64,000 nt of DNA from Streptomyces sp. NBC_01283 (GCF_041435335.1 NZ_CP108430.1:7660001-7724000), one strand, 5' to 3'. Shown: positions 11,704 to 23,904, counted from the stretch's first letter. Numbers and translations are program-made. The notes: generated from the sequence alone by a model not told the origin.

Positions 11704-13128
11704 GTGAGAACCGCGCCCACGATTCTGCATCTGGACATGGATGCCTTCTACGCGTCTGCCGAGCAGGCCGCGAAGCCGAGTCTGCGCGGGAAAGCCGTGG
11801 TCGTGGGCGGTCTCGGGCCGCGCGGCGTGGTGGCGACGGCCTCGTACGAAGCGCGGAAGTTCGGTGTGCACTCGGCCATGCCCATGGGGCAGGCGCGGCG
11901 GCTGGCGCCCAATGCCGCCTATCTGGTGCCCCGCTTCGGGCTCTACCGCGAGATCAGCGACCAGGTGATGGCGCTGCTGCGGGAGCTGTCGCCGCTGGTG
12001 GAGCCGCTCAGCCTGGACGAGGCCTTCGTCGACCTGGAGGCGGGCGGCGTGGCCGACGACCAGGCGTCCGCGCTGGTGGTGGGCGAGCGGCTGCGCGCGG
12101 ACATCAAGGCGGTGACGGGGCTCGCGGGGTCGGTCGGGCTCGCCGCGTCCAAGATGCTGGCGAAGATCGCCTCGGAGGATGCCAAACCGGACGGGCTGCG
12201 GCTGATAGTGCCGGGGACCGAGCGGGACCTGCTCGCGCCGATGCCGGTGCGGACGCTGCCCGGGGTCGGGCCCGCCACCGGGGATCATCTGCGGCGGGGT
12301 GGGATCGCGACCGTGGGGGAGATCGCGGAGGCGGGCGGGGACGAGCTCGTAAGGCTCCTCGGGAAGTCGCACGGCAGCGCGCTGTACGCGATGGCCCTCG
12401 CGCGGGACGAGCGGCCCGTGGTGGCGGAGCGGGAATCGAAGTCGGTCAGCGTCGAGGACACGTACGACGTGGACATCCATGACCGGGTACGGGTCAGGGG
12501 CGAGGTCGCGCGGCTCGCCGACCGGTGTGTGGAGCGGCTGCGGGCGGCGGGGCACTCCGGGCGGACCATCGTCCTGAAAGTGCGGCGGTTCGACTTCTCC
12601 ACGCTGACGCGCTCCGAGACGCTGCGTGGGCCCACGGACGACCCCGGAGTGGTCCGGGAGGCCGCCGCGCGGCTCCTCGAGTCCGTGGACACCACCGGGG
12701 GCGTGCGGCTCCTGGGGGTGGGCGTCACGGGGCTCGCCGACTACACGCAGGAGGACCTCTTCGCGCAGGCCCAGGCACAGGCTCAGGCCGAGGCCGCTGC
12801 CGAGGCCGTGGAGGCCCTGGAGACGCAGCGCGAGGCGGTGCAGGAGGAGCGGGCCGGTGAGGCCGCGGCGGAGCCCGTGAGCGGGACGGTGGCGGAGCCG
12901 GTCACCGCGGCCGAGCGGCGGTGGGCCGCCGGGCACGACGTGCGGCATGCCGAGTACGGGCACGGGTGGGTGCAGGGCAGCGGCCTGGGGCGGGTCACGG
13001 TCCGCTTCGAGACGCCCGAGTCGACGGCGCCGGGGCGGGTGCGGACGTTCCGTACGGATGATCCGGCCCTTGAGCCTGCTGAGCCCTTGCCGCTGGTGGC
13101 GGTTCCTGAGGCGCTGGAGCCGCAGTGA
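11704..13128 (+). CDS. dinB: DNA polymerase IV (Y-family translesion polymerase)
   Basis: 474 residues. Catalytic motifs of Y-family polymerases are intact: LHLDMDAFYAS (first metal-binding Asp at about 10-12) and SLDEAFVD (about 101-108, Asp and Glu). Helix-hairpin-helix region RTLPGVGPATGDHLRRGG and a little-finger domain follow. The C-terminus from about 350 is an Ala/Glu/Gln-rich linker and a short extra segment, with no clear clamp-binding motif at the very end. It copies past damaged bases with low fidelity. The start GTG is placed directly after a damage-type promoter. Confidence 0.95.
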   Translation: MRTAPTILHLDMDAFYASAEQAAKPSLRGKAVVVGGLGPRGVVATASYEARKFGVHSAMPMGQARRLAPNAAYLVPRFGLYREISDQVMALLRELSPLVEPLSLDEAFVDLEAGGVADDQASALVVGERLRADIKAVTGLAGSVGLAASKMLAKIASEDAKPDGLRLIVPGTERDLLAPMPVRTLPGVGPATGDHLRRGGIATVGEIAEAGGDELVRLLGKSHGSALYAMALARDERPVVAERESKSVSVEDTYDVDIHDRVRVRGEVARLADRCVERLRAAGHSGRTIVLKVRRFDFSTLTRSETLRGPTDDPGVVREAAARLLESVDTTGGVRLLGVGVTGLADYTQEDLFAQAQAQAQAEAAAEAVEALETQREAVQEERAGEAAAEPVSGTVAEPVTAAERRWAAGHDVRHAEYGHGWVQGSGLGRVTVRFETPESTAPGRVRTFRTDDPALEPAEPLPLVAVPEALEPQ

Positions 13129-13206
13129 TGCCGGTGCCTGCCCCGGAGCCGGAGCCGGAGCCGGAGCCCGGAGCCCCGGAGGCGGGCCGGGTGGCCGCGG
13201 TGAGTG

Positions 13207-13587
13207 TCAGGGGCTCTCCTGGCCCGCGATGGTGCCGAAGTCCTTGTCCGGCGGCGGCGGTGACTGCGGGGGCGTGATGTCCAGGCCGTAGTGGTGGTAG
13301 AGCTGCAGTTCTTGTTCGGGGGAGAGATGGCGGCCCACGCCGAAGTCGGGGGCGTCCTTGATCAGGGAGCGTTCGAAGGGGATGCGCAGGGTGCCGTCGC
13401 TCCTGAGCTCGCTGGGCTCGAGGGGGACGAACGCGTCCCGGCTGAAGAGACCCGTGCGTATGGCCGCCCACTCCGGGGCGCCGGTGGCGTCGTCGAGATA
13501 GACCTCGTCGATCGTGCCGATCTTGGCCCCGGTCCGGTCGAACGCCTTGCGGCCGATCAGGTTGCGCGGATCGATATCGGTCTGCAC
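13207..13587 (-). CDS. PRC-barrel domain protein
   Basis: 126 residues. The N-terminal two thirds form a PRC-barrel (NLIGRKAFDRTGAKIGTIDEVYLDD). A short segment of the kind often found in actinomycete stress proteins follows (LSPEQELQLYHHYGLD), with a proline-rich tail. PRC barrels are found in RimM and photosynthetic reaction centre proteins; this small cytoplasmic type has no assigned role. It starts at GTG with GGAGGG six bases before, and is transcribed away from gcvP. Confidence 0.85.
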   Translation of the reverse strand: MQTDIDPRNLIGRKAFDRTGAKIGTIDEVYLDDATGAPEWAAIRTGLFSRDAFVPLEPSELRSDGTLRIPFERSLIKDAPDFGVGRHLSPEQELQLYHHYGLDITPPQSPPPPDKDFGTIAGQESP

Positions 13588-13738
13588 GGTCCCTCCAACT
13601 GGTCGAGGCGTGTCGAAGTGGGGCGTAACTCATCCTCGTTCGTTCGTAATCACTACGAAAGAGCACTTCGGGGCAGGCGGCCACTCGAGGGATGGGCCGC
13701 GGTCCTCGCTGGTAGGCTGGCGCTTGGCTGCTGACCCC

Positions 13739-13963
13739 GTGCGGGAGAGCTCTCCGGTGGAGACACCGGGGGCGCCGAAGGAGCAACTCCTCCCCGGAAT
13801 CTCTCAGGCCCCTGTACCGCACGGACGAGGTCACTCTGGAAAGTAGGGCGGGCGTCGGGCGGGCACGTTCGAATCCCTTCCTCACCGACGGTGAAAGCCG
13901 GTACTACGCCTCTCCTGGGGCGCGGGCCGGTGAAGCTCTCAGGTTGAGATGACAGAGGGGGAG
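13739..13963 (+). promoter_or_regulatory. Tandem glycine riboswitch upstream of gcvP
   Basis: Two glycine-type aptamers lie head to tail. The first spans about 13739-13842 (GCGGGAGAGCTC ..., CGCCGAAGGAGCAACTCC, AATCTCTCAGGCCCC, ending ACTCTGGA). The second spans about 13858-13963 (GACGGTGAAAGCCGGT, GCCGGTGAAGCTCTCAGG, GATGACAGAGGGGG). A possible -10 box TAGGCT lies at 13713-13718. About 64 bases separate the second aptamer from the gcvP start. Glycine binding is expected to switch on the glycine cleavage gene, as in other bacteria; the expression platform (terminator or ribosome site) was not resolved by eye. Confidence 0.9.
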
Positions 13964-14026
13964 GCCGTCCGGGTACCCGTGCCGTGGTGCCCCTCGCAGG
14001 TCGCGTCAGACCAGGAGGCCTCCGCA

Positions 14027-16912
<2,886 letters not shown>

Positions 16913-16933
16913 TATCGGGTCCCGGACATGCGC

Positions 16934-16980
16934 GGGGGCCGGTCCGGAGTTCTGTCTCTCCGGGTCGGCCCCTTTGTTGT
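16934..16980 (+). terminator. Terminator after gcvP
   Basis: GGGGGCCGGTCCGGAG pairs with CTCCGGGTCGGCCCC around a TTCTGTCT loop and is followed by TTTGTTGT. It separates gcvP from the convergent DUF5999 gene and could act in both directions. Confidence 0.8.
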
Positions 16981-17001
16981 CCGTGCCGTGCTGCCCTCGC
17001 G

Positions 17002-17208
17002 TCAGGCGGCCGTCATGATCTTGTCCGTGCCCAGCGGTCGATGCGGCGCGATGATCTGGCCGTCCGGCAGCAACTCACCGGTGTCCTCGAAGAGGAGGAC
17101 GCCGTTGCACAGCAGGCTCCAGCCCTGCTCCGGGTGGCTCGCCATGAGGAGCGCGGCTTCCCGGTCGGCGGAGTCGGCTGTCGGGCACGGTGGTTGGTGC
17201 TGGCACAT
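17002..17208 (-). CDS. DUF5999 family small protein
   Basis: 68 residues starting MCQHQPPCPTADSAD. The cysteines near the N-terminus (CQHQPPC) look like a metal or redox site; the rest includes GWSLLCNGVLLFEDTGELLPDG. The family is common in Streptomyces and its function is unknown. A longer reading frame from 17274 exists, but the family start is the MCQH methionine. The ribosome site is weak (AAAGAA). Confidence 0.8.
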   Translation of the reverse strand: MCQHQPPCPTADSADREAALLMASHPEQGWSLLCNGVLLFEDTGELLPDGQIIAPHRPLGTDKIMTAA

Positions 17209-17513
17209 GGAAGGGTTCTTTCGCTGCGGTGTGATGGCTGTGACGTCTGCCTTGCGGCTCGATGCGGTGTTCATGACCGCCCCCCGTGTAGTTGGTCCGG
17301 TCCCAGTGTTGCCCTACGGACGTCAATCCGCAGGGATTTAGCGGCAGCGCTCCTTACTGCTTAATGACGTATCACCCGCCCGGACGGTTCAGCCCAACTG
17401 CAGTGTCTCTTCGGGTGGTTCGGGGTGGTCATACCGGGCTAGTCCGTATGGGCCCATGACGCGCCGAGCCCCGCGGCCGATGAGGCGGCGGGGCACGGGG
17501 ACGTATGGCGAGG

Positions 17514-18098
17514 TCAGGCGGGTGAGCCGAGCAGCGGCGCCGGGGTCATGCGGTGGGTGAGCATCTCCAGGAGCTCCGTGGCGCGGTGCGGACGGTGCGC
17601 CGCGATGCCCGGGGGCGCGGGCGCCAGGGGCACGAGGACGTCGGAGGGCGCGAGATGGCCGCTCGCGCCGTCCGCGGTGCAGTCGCCGTGCAACCAGAGT
17701 GTCAGCATGTAAAGCTCGGGTACGGACAACAGTCGCGGCTGGTATGGCATCGGCATCGCTTCGGCCTGACGGAGGGCGCGCTCGGTGGACGCTATGTACG
17801 GACCTTCGAAGAAGTGCGAGAAGGTCCATCCGTCGGGCGTCAGCATCGTGTCCGCCGCGGCGACGGCTCGCTCGCCGGCGCGGATCAGGAAGCGCCACCC
17901 GGCGAGCCGGGTGGGTGAGGCGCCCGACGGGCTGAGCCGGTCAAGCACGTGCACGGGCAAAGGGAGTTCGGGGCTCGTGGGTCCCTGTGCTGCGCGCAGG
18001 GACGGAGTGCGGGCTTCGCGTACGGCGGTGGGTGAACCGAGTGCCGCGAGGACGCTGCGCAGGGCGGGCGCGGGAGCCGGGGGGACTTGCAGCGGCAT
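17514..18098 (-). CDS. Conserved hypothetical protein
   Basis: 194 residues without a recognised domain. A proline/alanine-rich N-terminus is followed by a segment that looks folded (RFLIRAGERAVAAADTMLT, GWTFSHFFEGPYIASTERALRQAE, LLSVPELYMLTLWLHGD). There is no signal peptide or membrane helix. Codon use is normal for the window. The start ATG at 18098 is the first in frame; its ribosome site is poor (GAGAGG, 5-6 bases upstream). It is divergent from the GCS2 gene across a long gap. Confidence 0.7.
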   Translation of the reverse strand: MPLQVPPAPAPALRSVLAALGSPTAVREARTPSLRAAQGPTSPELPLPVHVLDRLSPSGASPTRLAGWRFLIRAGERAVAAADTMLTPDGWTFSHFFEGPYIASTERALRQAEAMPMPYQPRLLSVPELYMLTLWLHGDCTADGASGHLAPSDVLVPLAPAPPGIAAHRPHRATELLEMLTHRMTPAPLLGSPA

Positions 18099-18581
18099 GG
18101 TGGGTCGCCTCTCTCATTCGACAGGCACGGTGGAACGAGGACAGGTGCGGACGTCGCTGTCTGCTCCGGGGGCAGAGGGGCGGGGGCAAGGGACCGCGAG
18201 CGCCAACTCTCTGCCTCGTTCGCGGAGTTTATACGACACGTGTTCAGGCAGTGTTTCGTCTAACCGCACCCTATATTGCCTGCAAGGCGTTATTCGGTCG
18301 CCATTTTGCGGGCTTTAACCCGATTCCTGATGGGCCCGGACGTTTGACCTCGGCTCCCTTCGCGGAAGCGGTCGGCCGATTCTCGTCGGTGTTTTTCACC
18401 AGGCGCCGGTGCGAAGATTCCCCGGCGAACCTCATGCCTGGTGAATGTGCCGCCCGGACTTGGCAAAGAGCCTACTGGGCCGGGGGCATGTGCGGGGCGT
18501 TATCGATCACATTGCAGGGCATCATCCACCGAGACACAGCGGCCGGATCATTGGCTGCCCATCAGAGGAGGGGACGCTTCG
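18099..18581. other. Intergenic region, possible divergent control region
   Basis: 483 bases between two divergent genes. The part at about 18220-18320 is less GC-rich than its surroundings and contains a perfect ACACGTGT palindrome (18236-18243), so promoters are likely there. I found no convincing reading frame, terminator or known RNA motif. The right end carries the ribosome site of the next gene (GAGGAGGGG). Confidence 0.4.
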
Positions 18582-20099
18582 ATGGGGGAGAAGGTCGTAG
18601 CAGGAACGTTTGACCTGGCCGAGCGGAACCGGTACCGGACCAAGCTCAAAGAGTGTCTGGCGGGGCTGCGGAGGCTGTTGGACGAGGAGCGGTTCGATCG
18701 TCCGAAGAACCTGATGGGCGTGGAGATCGAACTGAATCTCGCGGGACCCGACGGCATGCCGCGAATGCTGAATGCGGAAGTTCTCGAACGGATCGCGAGC
18801 CGGGACTTCCAGACGGAACTCGGAATGTTCAATCTTGAAGTCAATATCGCACCGCACCGATTGGGCGGACGTGTTCTCGACCGTCTCGCCGAGGAGCTGC
18901 GCACCGGTCTCGCCTATGCCCACCGGAAAGCGAACGAGGTGAACGCCGGCATCGTGATGATCGGCATTCTGCCGACACTCGCGCACCACGACCTGGTCTC
19001 GGGAAACCTCTCCGACGTCGACCGCTACGCGCTCCTCAACGACCAGATCGTGGCCGCCCGCGGCGAGGAGTTCGTCCTGGACATCCAGGGCGTGGAGCGG
19101 CTCACCTGCACCTCCGCCTCGATCGCGCCCGAAGCGGCGTGCACCTCGGTGCAGTTGCACCTCCAGGTCACGCCGGACAGGTTCGCCGACGTGTGGAACG
19201 CGGCCCAGGCCGTCGCCGCGGCGCAGGTCGCCGTCGGCGCCAACGCGCCGTTCCTCTTCGGGCGTGAGCTGTGGCGCGAGTCGCGGCCGCCGCTCTTCCT
19301 GCAGTCCACCGACACCCGCCCGCCCGAACTCCAGGCCCAGGGCGTGCGGCCGCGGACCTGGTTCGGCGAGCGCTGGATCAGCGACGCGTACGAGCTCTTC
19401 GAGGAGAACCTGCGGTACTTTCCCGCGCTGCTTCCCCTCATGGACGACGAGGAGCCGCTGGAGGTGCTCGACGACGGCCGCGTGCCGCAGCTCGGCGAAC
19501 TCGTCCTGCACAACGGCACCGTGTACCGCTGGAACCGTCCCGTGTACGGCATCGCGGGCGGTGTTCCGCACCTGAGGGTGGAGAACCGCGTCCTGCCCGC
19601 GGGCCCCACCGTCACCGATGTCATCGCCAACGCCGCCTTCTACTACGGCGTCGTACGCGCCCTCGCCGAGGAGCCCCGGCCCGTGTGGACCCGGCTGCCC
19701 TTCGACACCGCGGCCCGCAACTTCGACACCGCGTGCCGAGACGGCATCGAGGCCCGGCTGCGGTGGCCGCGGCGCGGCCGGTCGGGCGGGATCGTGGAGG
19801 TGCCCGCGGTCGCTCTCGTACGCGATGAACTGCTGCCGCTGGCCGCGGCCGGGCTCGACGCGTGGGGTGTCGAGGCGGCCGACCGGGACTTCTACCTCGG
19901 CGTCATCGAGGAGCGGTGCAGGCGCCGGGTGAACGGGGCGTCCTGGCAGGCGGCCACCTACCACCAGGCCCTGGAGAGCGGGCTCGAACGTGAGGCCGCG
20001 CTCGCCGCGACCACACGGCGCTACGCCGAGCTGATGCACGCGGGGGAGCCGGTGCACACCTGGCCGGTCGGCCTTCCCGAACCCGCGGCCCTGAGCTGA
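18582..20099 (+). CDS. Glutamate-cysteine ligase family 2 (GCS2) protein
   Basis: 505 residues of the GCS2 fold, with the substrate-binding core NLMGVEIELNLAGPDGMPRM and FQTELGMFNLEVNIAPHRLGG, then VQLHLQVTPDRFADVWNAAQAVAA. The family joins an amino acid to the gamma-carboxyl of glutamate. Actinomycetes use mycothiol rather than glutathione, so the true substrate is unknown; related enzymes make other gamma-glutamyl compounds. The ATG at 18582 with GAGGAGGGG upstream is preferred to an earlier in-frame start at 18441, which lacks a ribosome site. It ends 18 bases before a convergent gene. Confidence 0.85.
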   Translation: MGEKVVAGTFDLAERNRYRTKLKECLAGLRRLLDEERFDRPKNLMGVEIELNLAGPDGMPRMLNAEVLERIASRDFQTELGMFNLEVNIAPHRLGGRVLDRLAEELRTGLAYAHRKANEVNAGIVMIGILPTLAHHDLVSGNLSDVDRYALLNDQIVAARGEEFVLDIQGVERLTCTSASIAPEAACTSVQLHLQVTPDRFADVWNAAQAVAAAQVAVGANAPFLFGRELWRESRPPLFLQSTDTRPPELQAQGVRPRTWFGERWISDAYELFEENLRYFPALLPLMDDEEPLEVLDDGRVPQLGELVLHNGTVYRWNRPVYGIAGGVPHLRVENRVLPAGPTVTDVIANAAFYYGVVRALAEEPRPVWTRLPFDTAARNFDTACRDGIEARLRWPRRGRSGGIVEVPAVALVRDELLPLAAAGLDAWGVEAADRDFYLGVIEERCRRRVNGASWQAATYHQALESGLEREAALAATTRRYAELMHAGEPVHTWPVGLPEPAALS

Positions 20100-20117
20100 G
20101 GCGCACGGCCGGCGGGC

Positions 20118-21890
20118 TCAGCCGTGGCTGCCCGCCTCCATGATGGCCTTGAGGATGACCGCGTGGATCTGCGCCGGGTCGTCGACCTGGTGGCCCGATC
20201 CGCCGGTCGCCTCCGCGATCTGCACGACCTCCTCCTTGTCCGCGTCCGGGCCGACCGCGATGGCGATGAGCGGCACCGGATGCTTGGGGTCGGAGAGGTT
20301 CTCCAGCTGCGAGACGAGGTTGCTGCGCGAGAGGGAGCCGGGGTCCTGGTTCGCGCCGTCCGTGAGCACCACGAGCGCGTTGAACTTGCCGCGCGCGTAG
20401 GTGGATGTGGCTTCCTTGTACGCGGCGAGCGTGGTGTCGTACAGGCCGGTCGCGCCGCCCGGGATGGGCGCGAGCCCGCTGAAGGCCTCCGCGACCTTGT
20501 CCCGCTGGGTGCCGTCGCCCTTGCGGTCGCCGAGCCGCTGGGTCGGCACGAGCTTGCGGTAGTCGCGCTCGCCGTCCAGGAGCGTGGCGAACTCCCAGAG
20601 ACCGATCTCGTCCTCGTCGGTGAACCCGGCGAGCGCCTGCAGGAGCGAGGACTTGGTGACCTCCATCCGGGACTGGTTGCGGCCCGGCACGAACTGGCCC
20701 ATGGAGTCCGAGACATCGACGACCGTGCTGATCCGGGCGCTCTGGACGGTGATCGTCCACATGCCGAGCGTCTCCTGGAGCTCCTTCTCGGAGGGCGGAT
20801 CGCTCGCCTCGGCGCCGTACGGCTGGGGTGTGCGGCCGCCCGCTGCCGTGACGAGTTTCTCCGACGGGTCCTCGCTGCCGGTCCTGAAGCCGTGCTTCTC
20901 CAGGATCGCGCGGCCCCCGGCGTCGCTGAACAGGGTCATGAAACGCAGGGCGGCCCGGCTCTGGTCCGTGGACAGCTCGTCCTCCTGGACCAGCGTGTAC
21001 GGATAGTCGAGACGCGGCGAGCCGTCCTTCGGATAGAACATGTCCAGGCTGTTCTCCTCGCCCGCCGACGCGTTGTGCTCGAACGCGGCCTGCTCGGAGA
21101 GGATGAGCGCCTGGTTGCGGCGCGGGTTGCCCTGTTCGGTCCCGGAGGAATCGCGGGCCAGGGTGTCGAGGAGCTGGCTGTCGCTGTCGGACGTGCGTGC
21201 GGACAACGCCTTGGCCAGCGCGGCGGCCTGGGTGTCGCCGTCCTTGCCGCCCGACTTCTTCGCCGACGCGCTCAGCTTCGCGAGCGCCAGCAGGCCGGTC
21301 GCGCTGCGCGCGGGATCGGCGGCGCCGAGCCGCAGCTTGTCGCCCTTCATCGCCGCGCCGGTCAACTTCGGCCAGTCGTATGTCTTCTCGGGCCAGCCCA
21401 GGGTCTCGGCGGCGGAGGGGACCATGGCCATGCCAACCGGGGATGAGGCTATGTTCCCCGCGGGTGACACCCTGTTCTGCCTGCCGCCCAGGCCCACGCG
21501 CTGCAGCCACAGCTCGGAGTCCGGCACCCACACGTCGTAGCCGGGCTTGCCCTTGCCCGTGCGCAGCTCGTCGGCGACCTTGTACGAATCACGGGCCGAG
21601 ACCCGGACGTCGATGCACGCCCCGTCGGACGTGACCTCCTTCTCGCGCGCGTCGTCGGCCGCCTCGCGCAGGGCGGGGGCGATGCCGGGGGCGGCGACGA
21701 GGTTCAGCTCCACCGTGTCGTCGCGGCACGAACCGCCGAAGCTCAGCAGGTCGCTGCGGACCGCGACCGCCGTTCCCGCGGCGACCGTCAGGACGAGTGC
21801 CGTCGCGATGGCCACGGTGCGGCCGCGGGTACGTGGCCGAGGGTCGGGTGCGTCCGTCCCGTACTCATCGGGCAAGCTGTGACGTCCCAT
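20118..21890 (-). CDS. Membrane-anchored substrate-binding/VWA domain fusion protein
   Basis: 590 residues. One N-terminal membrane anchor lies at about 22-43 (RTVAIATALVLTVAAGTAVAV). It is followed by an ABC-type solute-binding domain to about 350 (ELNLVAAPGIAPALREAADD, GYDVWVPDSELWL) and a von Willebrand A domain at about 385-590. The VWA metal site DVSDSMG is intact, as is the later ALVVLTDGANQDPG. It probably works outside the membrane in metal-dependent protein binding; the ligand is unknown. The ATG at 21890 is preceded by AAGGAGGGG; an upstream start at 21923 is unlikely. No permease or ATPase gene is next to it. Confidence 0.85.
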   Translation of the reverse strand: MGRHSLPDEYGTDAPDPRPRTRGRTVAIATALVLTVAAGTAVAVRSDLLSFGGSCRDDTVELNLVAAPGIAPALREAADDAREKEVTSDGACIDVRVSARDSYKVADELRTGKGKPGYDVWVPDSELWLQRVGLGGRQNRVSPAGNIASSPVGMAMVPSAAETLGWPEKTYDWPKLTGAAMKGDKLRLGAADPARSATGLLALAKLSASAKKSGGKDGDTQAAALAKALSARTSDSDSQLLDTLARDSSGTEQGNPRRNQALILSEQAAFEHNASAGEENSLDMFYPKDGSPRLDYPYTLVQEDELSTDQSRAALRFMTLFSDAGGRAILEKHGFRTGSEDPSEKLVTAAGGRTPQPYGAEASDPPSEKELQETLGMWTITVQSARISTVVDVSDSMGQFVPGRNQSRMEVTKSSLLQALAGFTDEDEIGLWEFATLLDGERDYRKLVPTQRLGDRKGDGTQRDKVAEAFSGLAPIPGGATGLYDTTLAAYKEATSTYARGKFNALVVLTDGANQDPGSLSRSNLVSQLENLSDPKHPVPLIAIAVGPDADKEEVVQIAEATGGSGHQVDDPAQIHAVILKAIMEAGSHG

Positions 21891-22020
21891 GGCGGTGGTG
21901 CCCCTCCTTGAGTGATGAAGCAAGGAAAGAGGGGGTGGCCTGACCGCAATCGGCGTCCGTCCCCCTCGGCCTGTCGCGCACGATCTTCGTAACTTCTTTC
22001 GAGACCCTAGCGGGACGGGG

Positions 22021-22857
22021 ATGGGGATGAGGCGGGATTACTCAACTGGAGGCGGAGTGCAAGCGGAGTCCGGGCCGTTGGCCGGTTCTTTTCGGGGTGA
22101 GGGGCCATCGCGACGGATCCTCCGGGACGAGACGCTGCTCGTCCTGGCGCTCTCACTGGGCGCGAGCGGTGTGTCCGCGCTGATCAGCTTTGTCGGATCG
22201 GTCACCAAACCGGGTGGTCTGAAGGATCAGGCGGCGACCATGAACGCGTCGGCCGCTCCGGGGCGGCCATGGCTTGATCTCGCGTGGCAATTGTTCGGGA
22301 TCACGACCGCGTTGGTGCCGGTGGCCCTGGTCGCGCACTTCCTGATCCGGGAGGGCGCGGGGCTGCGTTCGATCGGCTTCGACCGGAGCCGGCCGTGGCC
22401 GGACCTGGGGCGCGGGGCGGAGGTCGCCGCGGTGATCGGCAGCACCGGGATCGCCTTCTATCTGGCGGCGCGGGGGCTGGGGTTCAACCTGACGGTGGTG
22501 CCGGAGGATCTGCCCGACGTGTGGTGGAAGTTCCCGGTGCTCGTGCTGTCCGCGGTGCAGAACGCGGTGCTCGAGGAAGTGATCGTCGTCGGCTATCTGC
22601 TGCGCAGATTCGGCCAGTTGGGGTGGACGCCGATGGCCGCGCTGGCCGGGAGCTCGGTGCTGCGCGGCTCGTACCACCTCTACCAGGGCATCGGCGGGTT
22701 CATCGGGAACATGGCGATGGGCGTGGTCTTCGTGCTCCTGTACCGGCGGTGGGGGCGGGTCGGGCCGCTGGTGGTGGCCCATTCGCTGCTGGATATCGGC
22801 GCGTTCGTCGGGTACGCGTTGCTTGCGGGGAAGGTGGGGTGGCTGCCCACGCCTTAG
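22021..22857 (+). CDS. CPBP family intramembrane metalloprotease
   Basis: 278 residues with about seven or eight membrane helices. The family motifs appear in order: a paired Glu (LEEVIVVGYLLRRFGQLGW, about 181-199), a His in RGSYHLYQG and a final His in VAHSLLDIGAF. The CAAX-protease/bacteriocin-processing family cleaves or protects membrane substrates. The actual substrate is unknown. The spacing EE...RR differs from the classic EExxxR, but this is a known actinobacterial variety. A second ATG at 22027 is possible. Confidence 0.85.
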   Translation: MGMRRDYSTGGGVQAESGPLAGSFRGEGPSRRILRDETLLVLALSLGASGVSALISFVGSVTKPGGLKDQAATMNASAAPGRPWLDLAWQLFGITTALVPVALVAHFLIREGAGLRSIGFDRSRPWPDLGRGAEVAAVIGSTGIAFYLAARGLGFNLTVVPEDLPDVWWKFPVLVLSAVQNAVLEEVIVVGYLLRRFGQLGWTPMAALAGSSVLRGSYHLYQGIGGFIGNMAMGVVFVLLYRRWGRVGPLVVAHSLLDIGAFVGYALLAGKVGWLPTP

Positions 22858-22904
22858 GCGGCGGGCAGTGCTGTGCGTGGGCGGTTCTGCGTGCGGACGG
22901 TTCG

Positions 22905-22943
22905 GTGGGGACGTACGACGGCTGGGACGTCGAACGTCCCCAC
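22905..22943. terminator. Hairpin between convergent genes
   Basis: GTGGGGACGT and ACGTCCCCAC form a perfect ten base-pair stem around a 19-base loop, between the CPBP gene and phzF. It probably ends both transcripts, although no T tract is present. Confidence 0.55.
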
Positions 22944-22958
22944 AGCCTTGTCTGGTCT

Positions 22959-23780
22959 TCAGGCGTACAGGTCGCCCTCGATGACGGTGACCGCGCGGCC
23001 CGTCAGGAGGGTGCGGTCGCCGCGCAGTTCCGTGCGGACGAGGCCGCTGCGGGCCGATGCCTGCAGGCCGGTGAGCTCCGGGCGGCCCAGGCGATGGGAC
23101 CAGAAGGGGGCCAGGGCCGTGTGGGCGCTGCCGGTCACCGGGTCCTCGTCGATGCCGAGGCGCGGGAAGAAGCACCGGGAGACGAAGTCGTAGCCGCGGG
23201 CGGGGTCTTCGGCGGGTGCGGTGGCGATGATGCCGCGCTCGGAGTGCTGGGTGAGGGCCGTGTGGTCCGGGGCGAGGGAGCGCACCGTCTTCTCGTCGGC
23301 GAACTCGACCAGCAGGTCGCCGAGGTTCGTCCCGGCGTCATGCACCGCGAGCGGCTGGGCGCCGAGCGCTTGTGCCAGGCCGTCGGGTGTCGCGGCCGGG
23401 GTGAGCGGGGCGGTCGGGAAGTCCATCGTGACGGTGCCGTCGGCGTGGGCGGTCGTGGTCAGGACGCCGCTGCGGGTGGCGAACCGTACGGGGCCTTCGG
23501 CGGAGCCGGTGACCTGGAGGACGTGGGCCGTGGCGAGCGTGGCGTGGCCGCAGAGGTCGACCTCGGTGGCGGGCGTGAACCACCGCAGCGCCCAGTCGGC
23601 TTCGCCGCCCGCGGGGAGGCGGTGGGCGAAGGCGGTCTCGGCGTGGTTGACCTCCGCGGCCACGCTCTGGAGCCAGGCGTCGTCGGGGAAGGCGTCGAGG
23701 AGGAGGACTCCTGCGGGGTTGCCCGAGAAGGGGCGGTCGGTGAAGGCGTCGACGATGCGAATGCGGTGAGAAGTCGGCAT
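22959..23780 (-). CDS. PhzF family isomerase/epimerase
   Basis: 273 residues of the PhzF fold (two diaminopimelate-epimerase-like halves). The N-terminal signature DAFTDRPFSGNPAGV and the catalytic glutamate in NHAETAFAH are present, and the second half has DEDPVTGSAHTALAPFW. No other phenazine genes are near, so this is a general PhzF-like enzyme of unknown substrate. The ATG at 23780 is preferred over a longer frame from 23954. A TAGCGT box ends seven bases before it, which predicts a leaderless message. Confidence 0.9.
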   Translation of the reverse strand: MPTSHRIRIVDAFTDRPFSGNPAGVLLLDAFPDDAWLQSVAAEVNHAETAFAHRLPAGGEADWALRWFTPATEVDLCGHATLATAHVLQVTGSAEGPVRFATRSGVLTTTAHADGTVTMDFPTAPLTPAATPDGLAQALGAQPLAVHDAGTNLGDLLVEFADEKTVRSLAPDHTALTQHSERGIIATAPAEDPARGYDFVSRCFFPRLGIDEDPVTGSAHTALAPFWSHRLGRPELTGLQASARSGLVRTELRGDRTLLTGRAVTVIEGDLYA

Positions 23781-23904
23781 GTCGACGACGCTAGCGGGCC
23801 AATGGGGGAAGCGAACAAGGCCAATTCGGGGTGAGTGGCCCGGTCGGGACGACGCGGGTGGACCGGTCGGGATGGGGGCCCTGGCGAGCCACGGAAGTCG
23901 GGGG

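Noticed and set aside
13949..14026. Earlier in-frame ATG of gcvP
   Set aside because: It lies in the riboswitch aptamer and has no ribosome site; ATG 14027 follows AGGAGG and gives the usual 961 residues.
22959..23780. Phenazine or other antibiotic gene cluster
   Set aside because: PhzF-like enzymes are widespread and no other biosynthetic genes are present.
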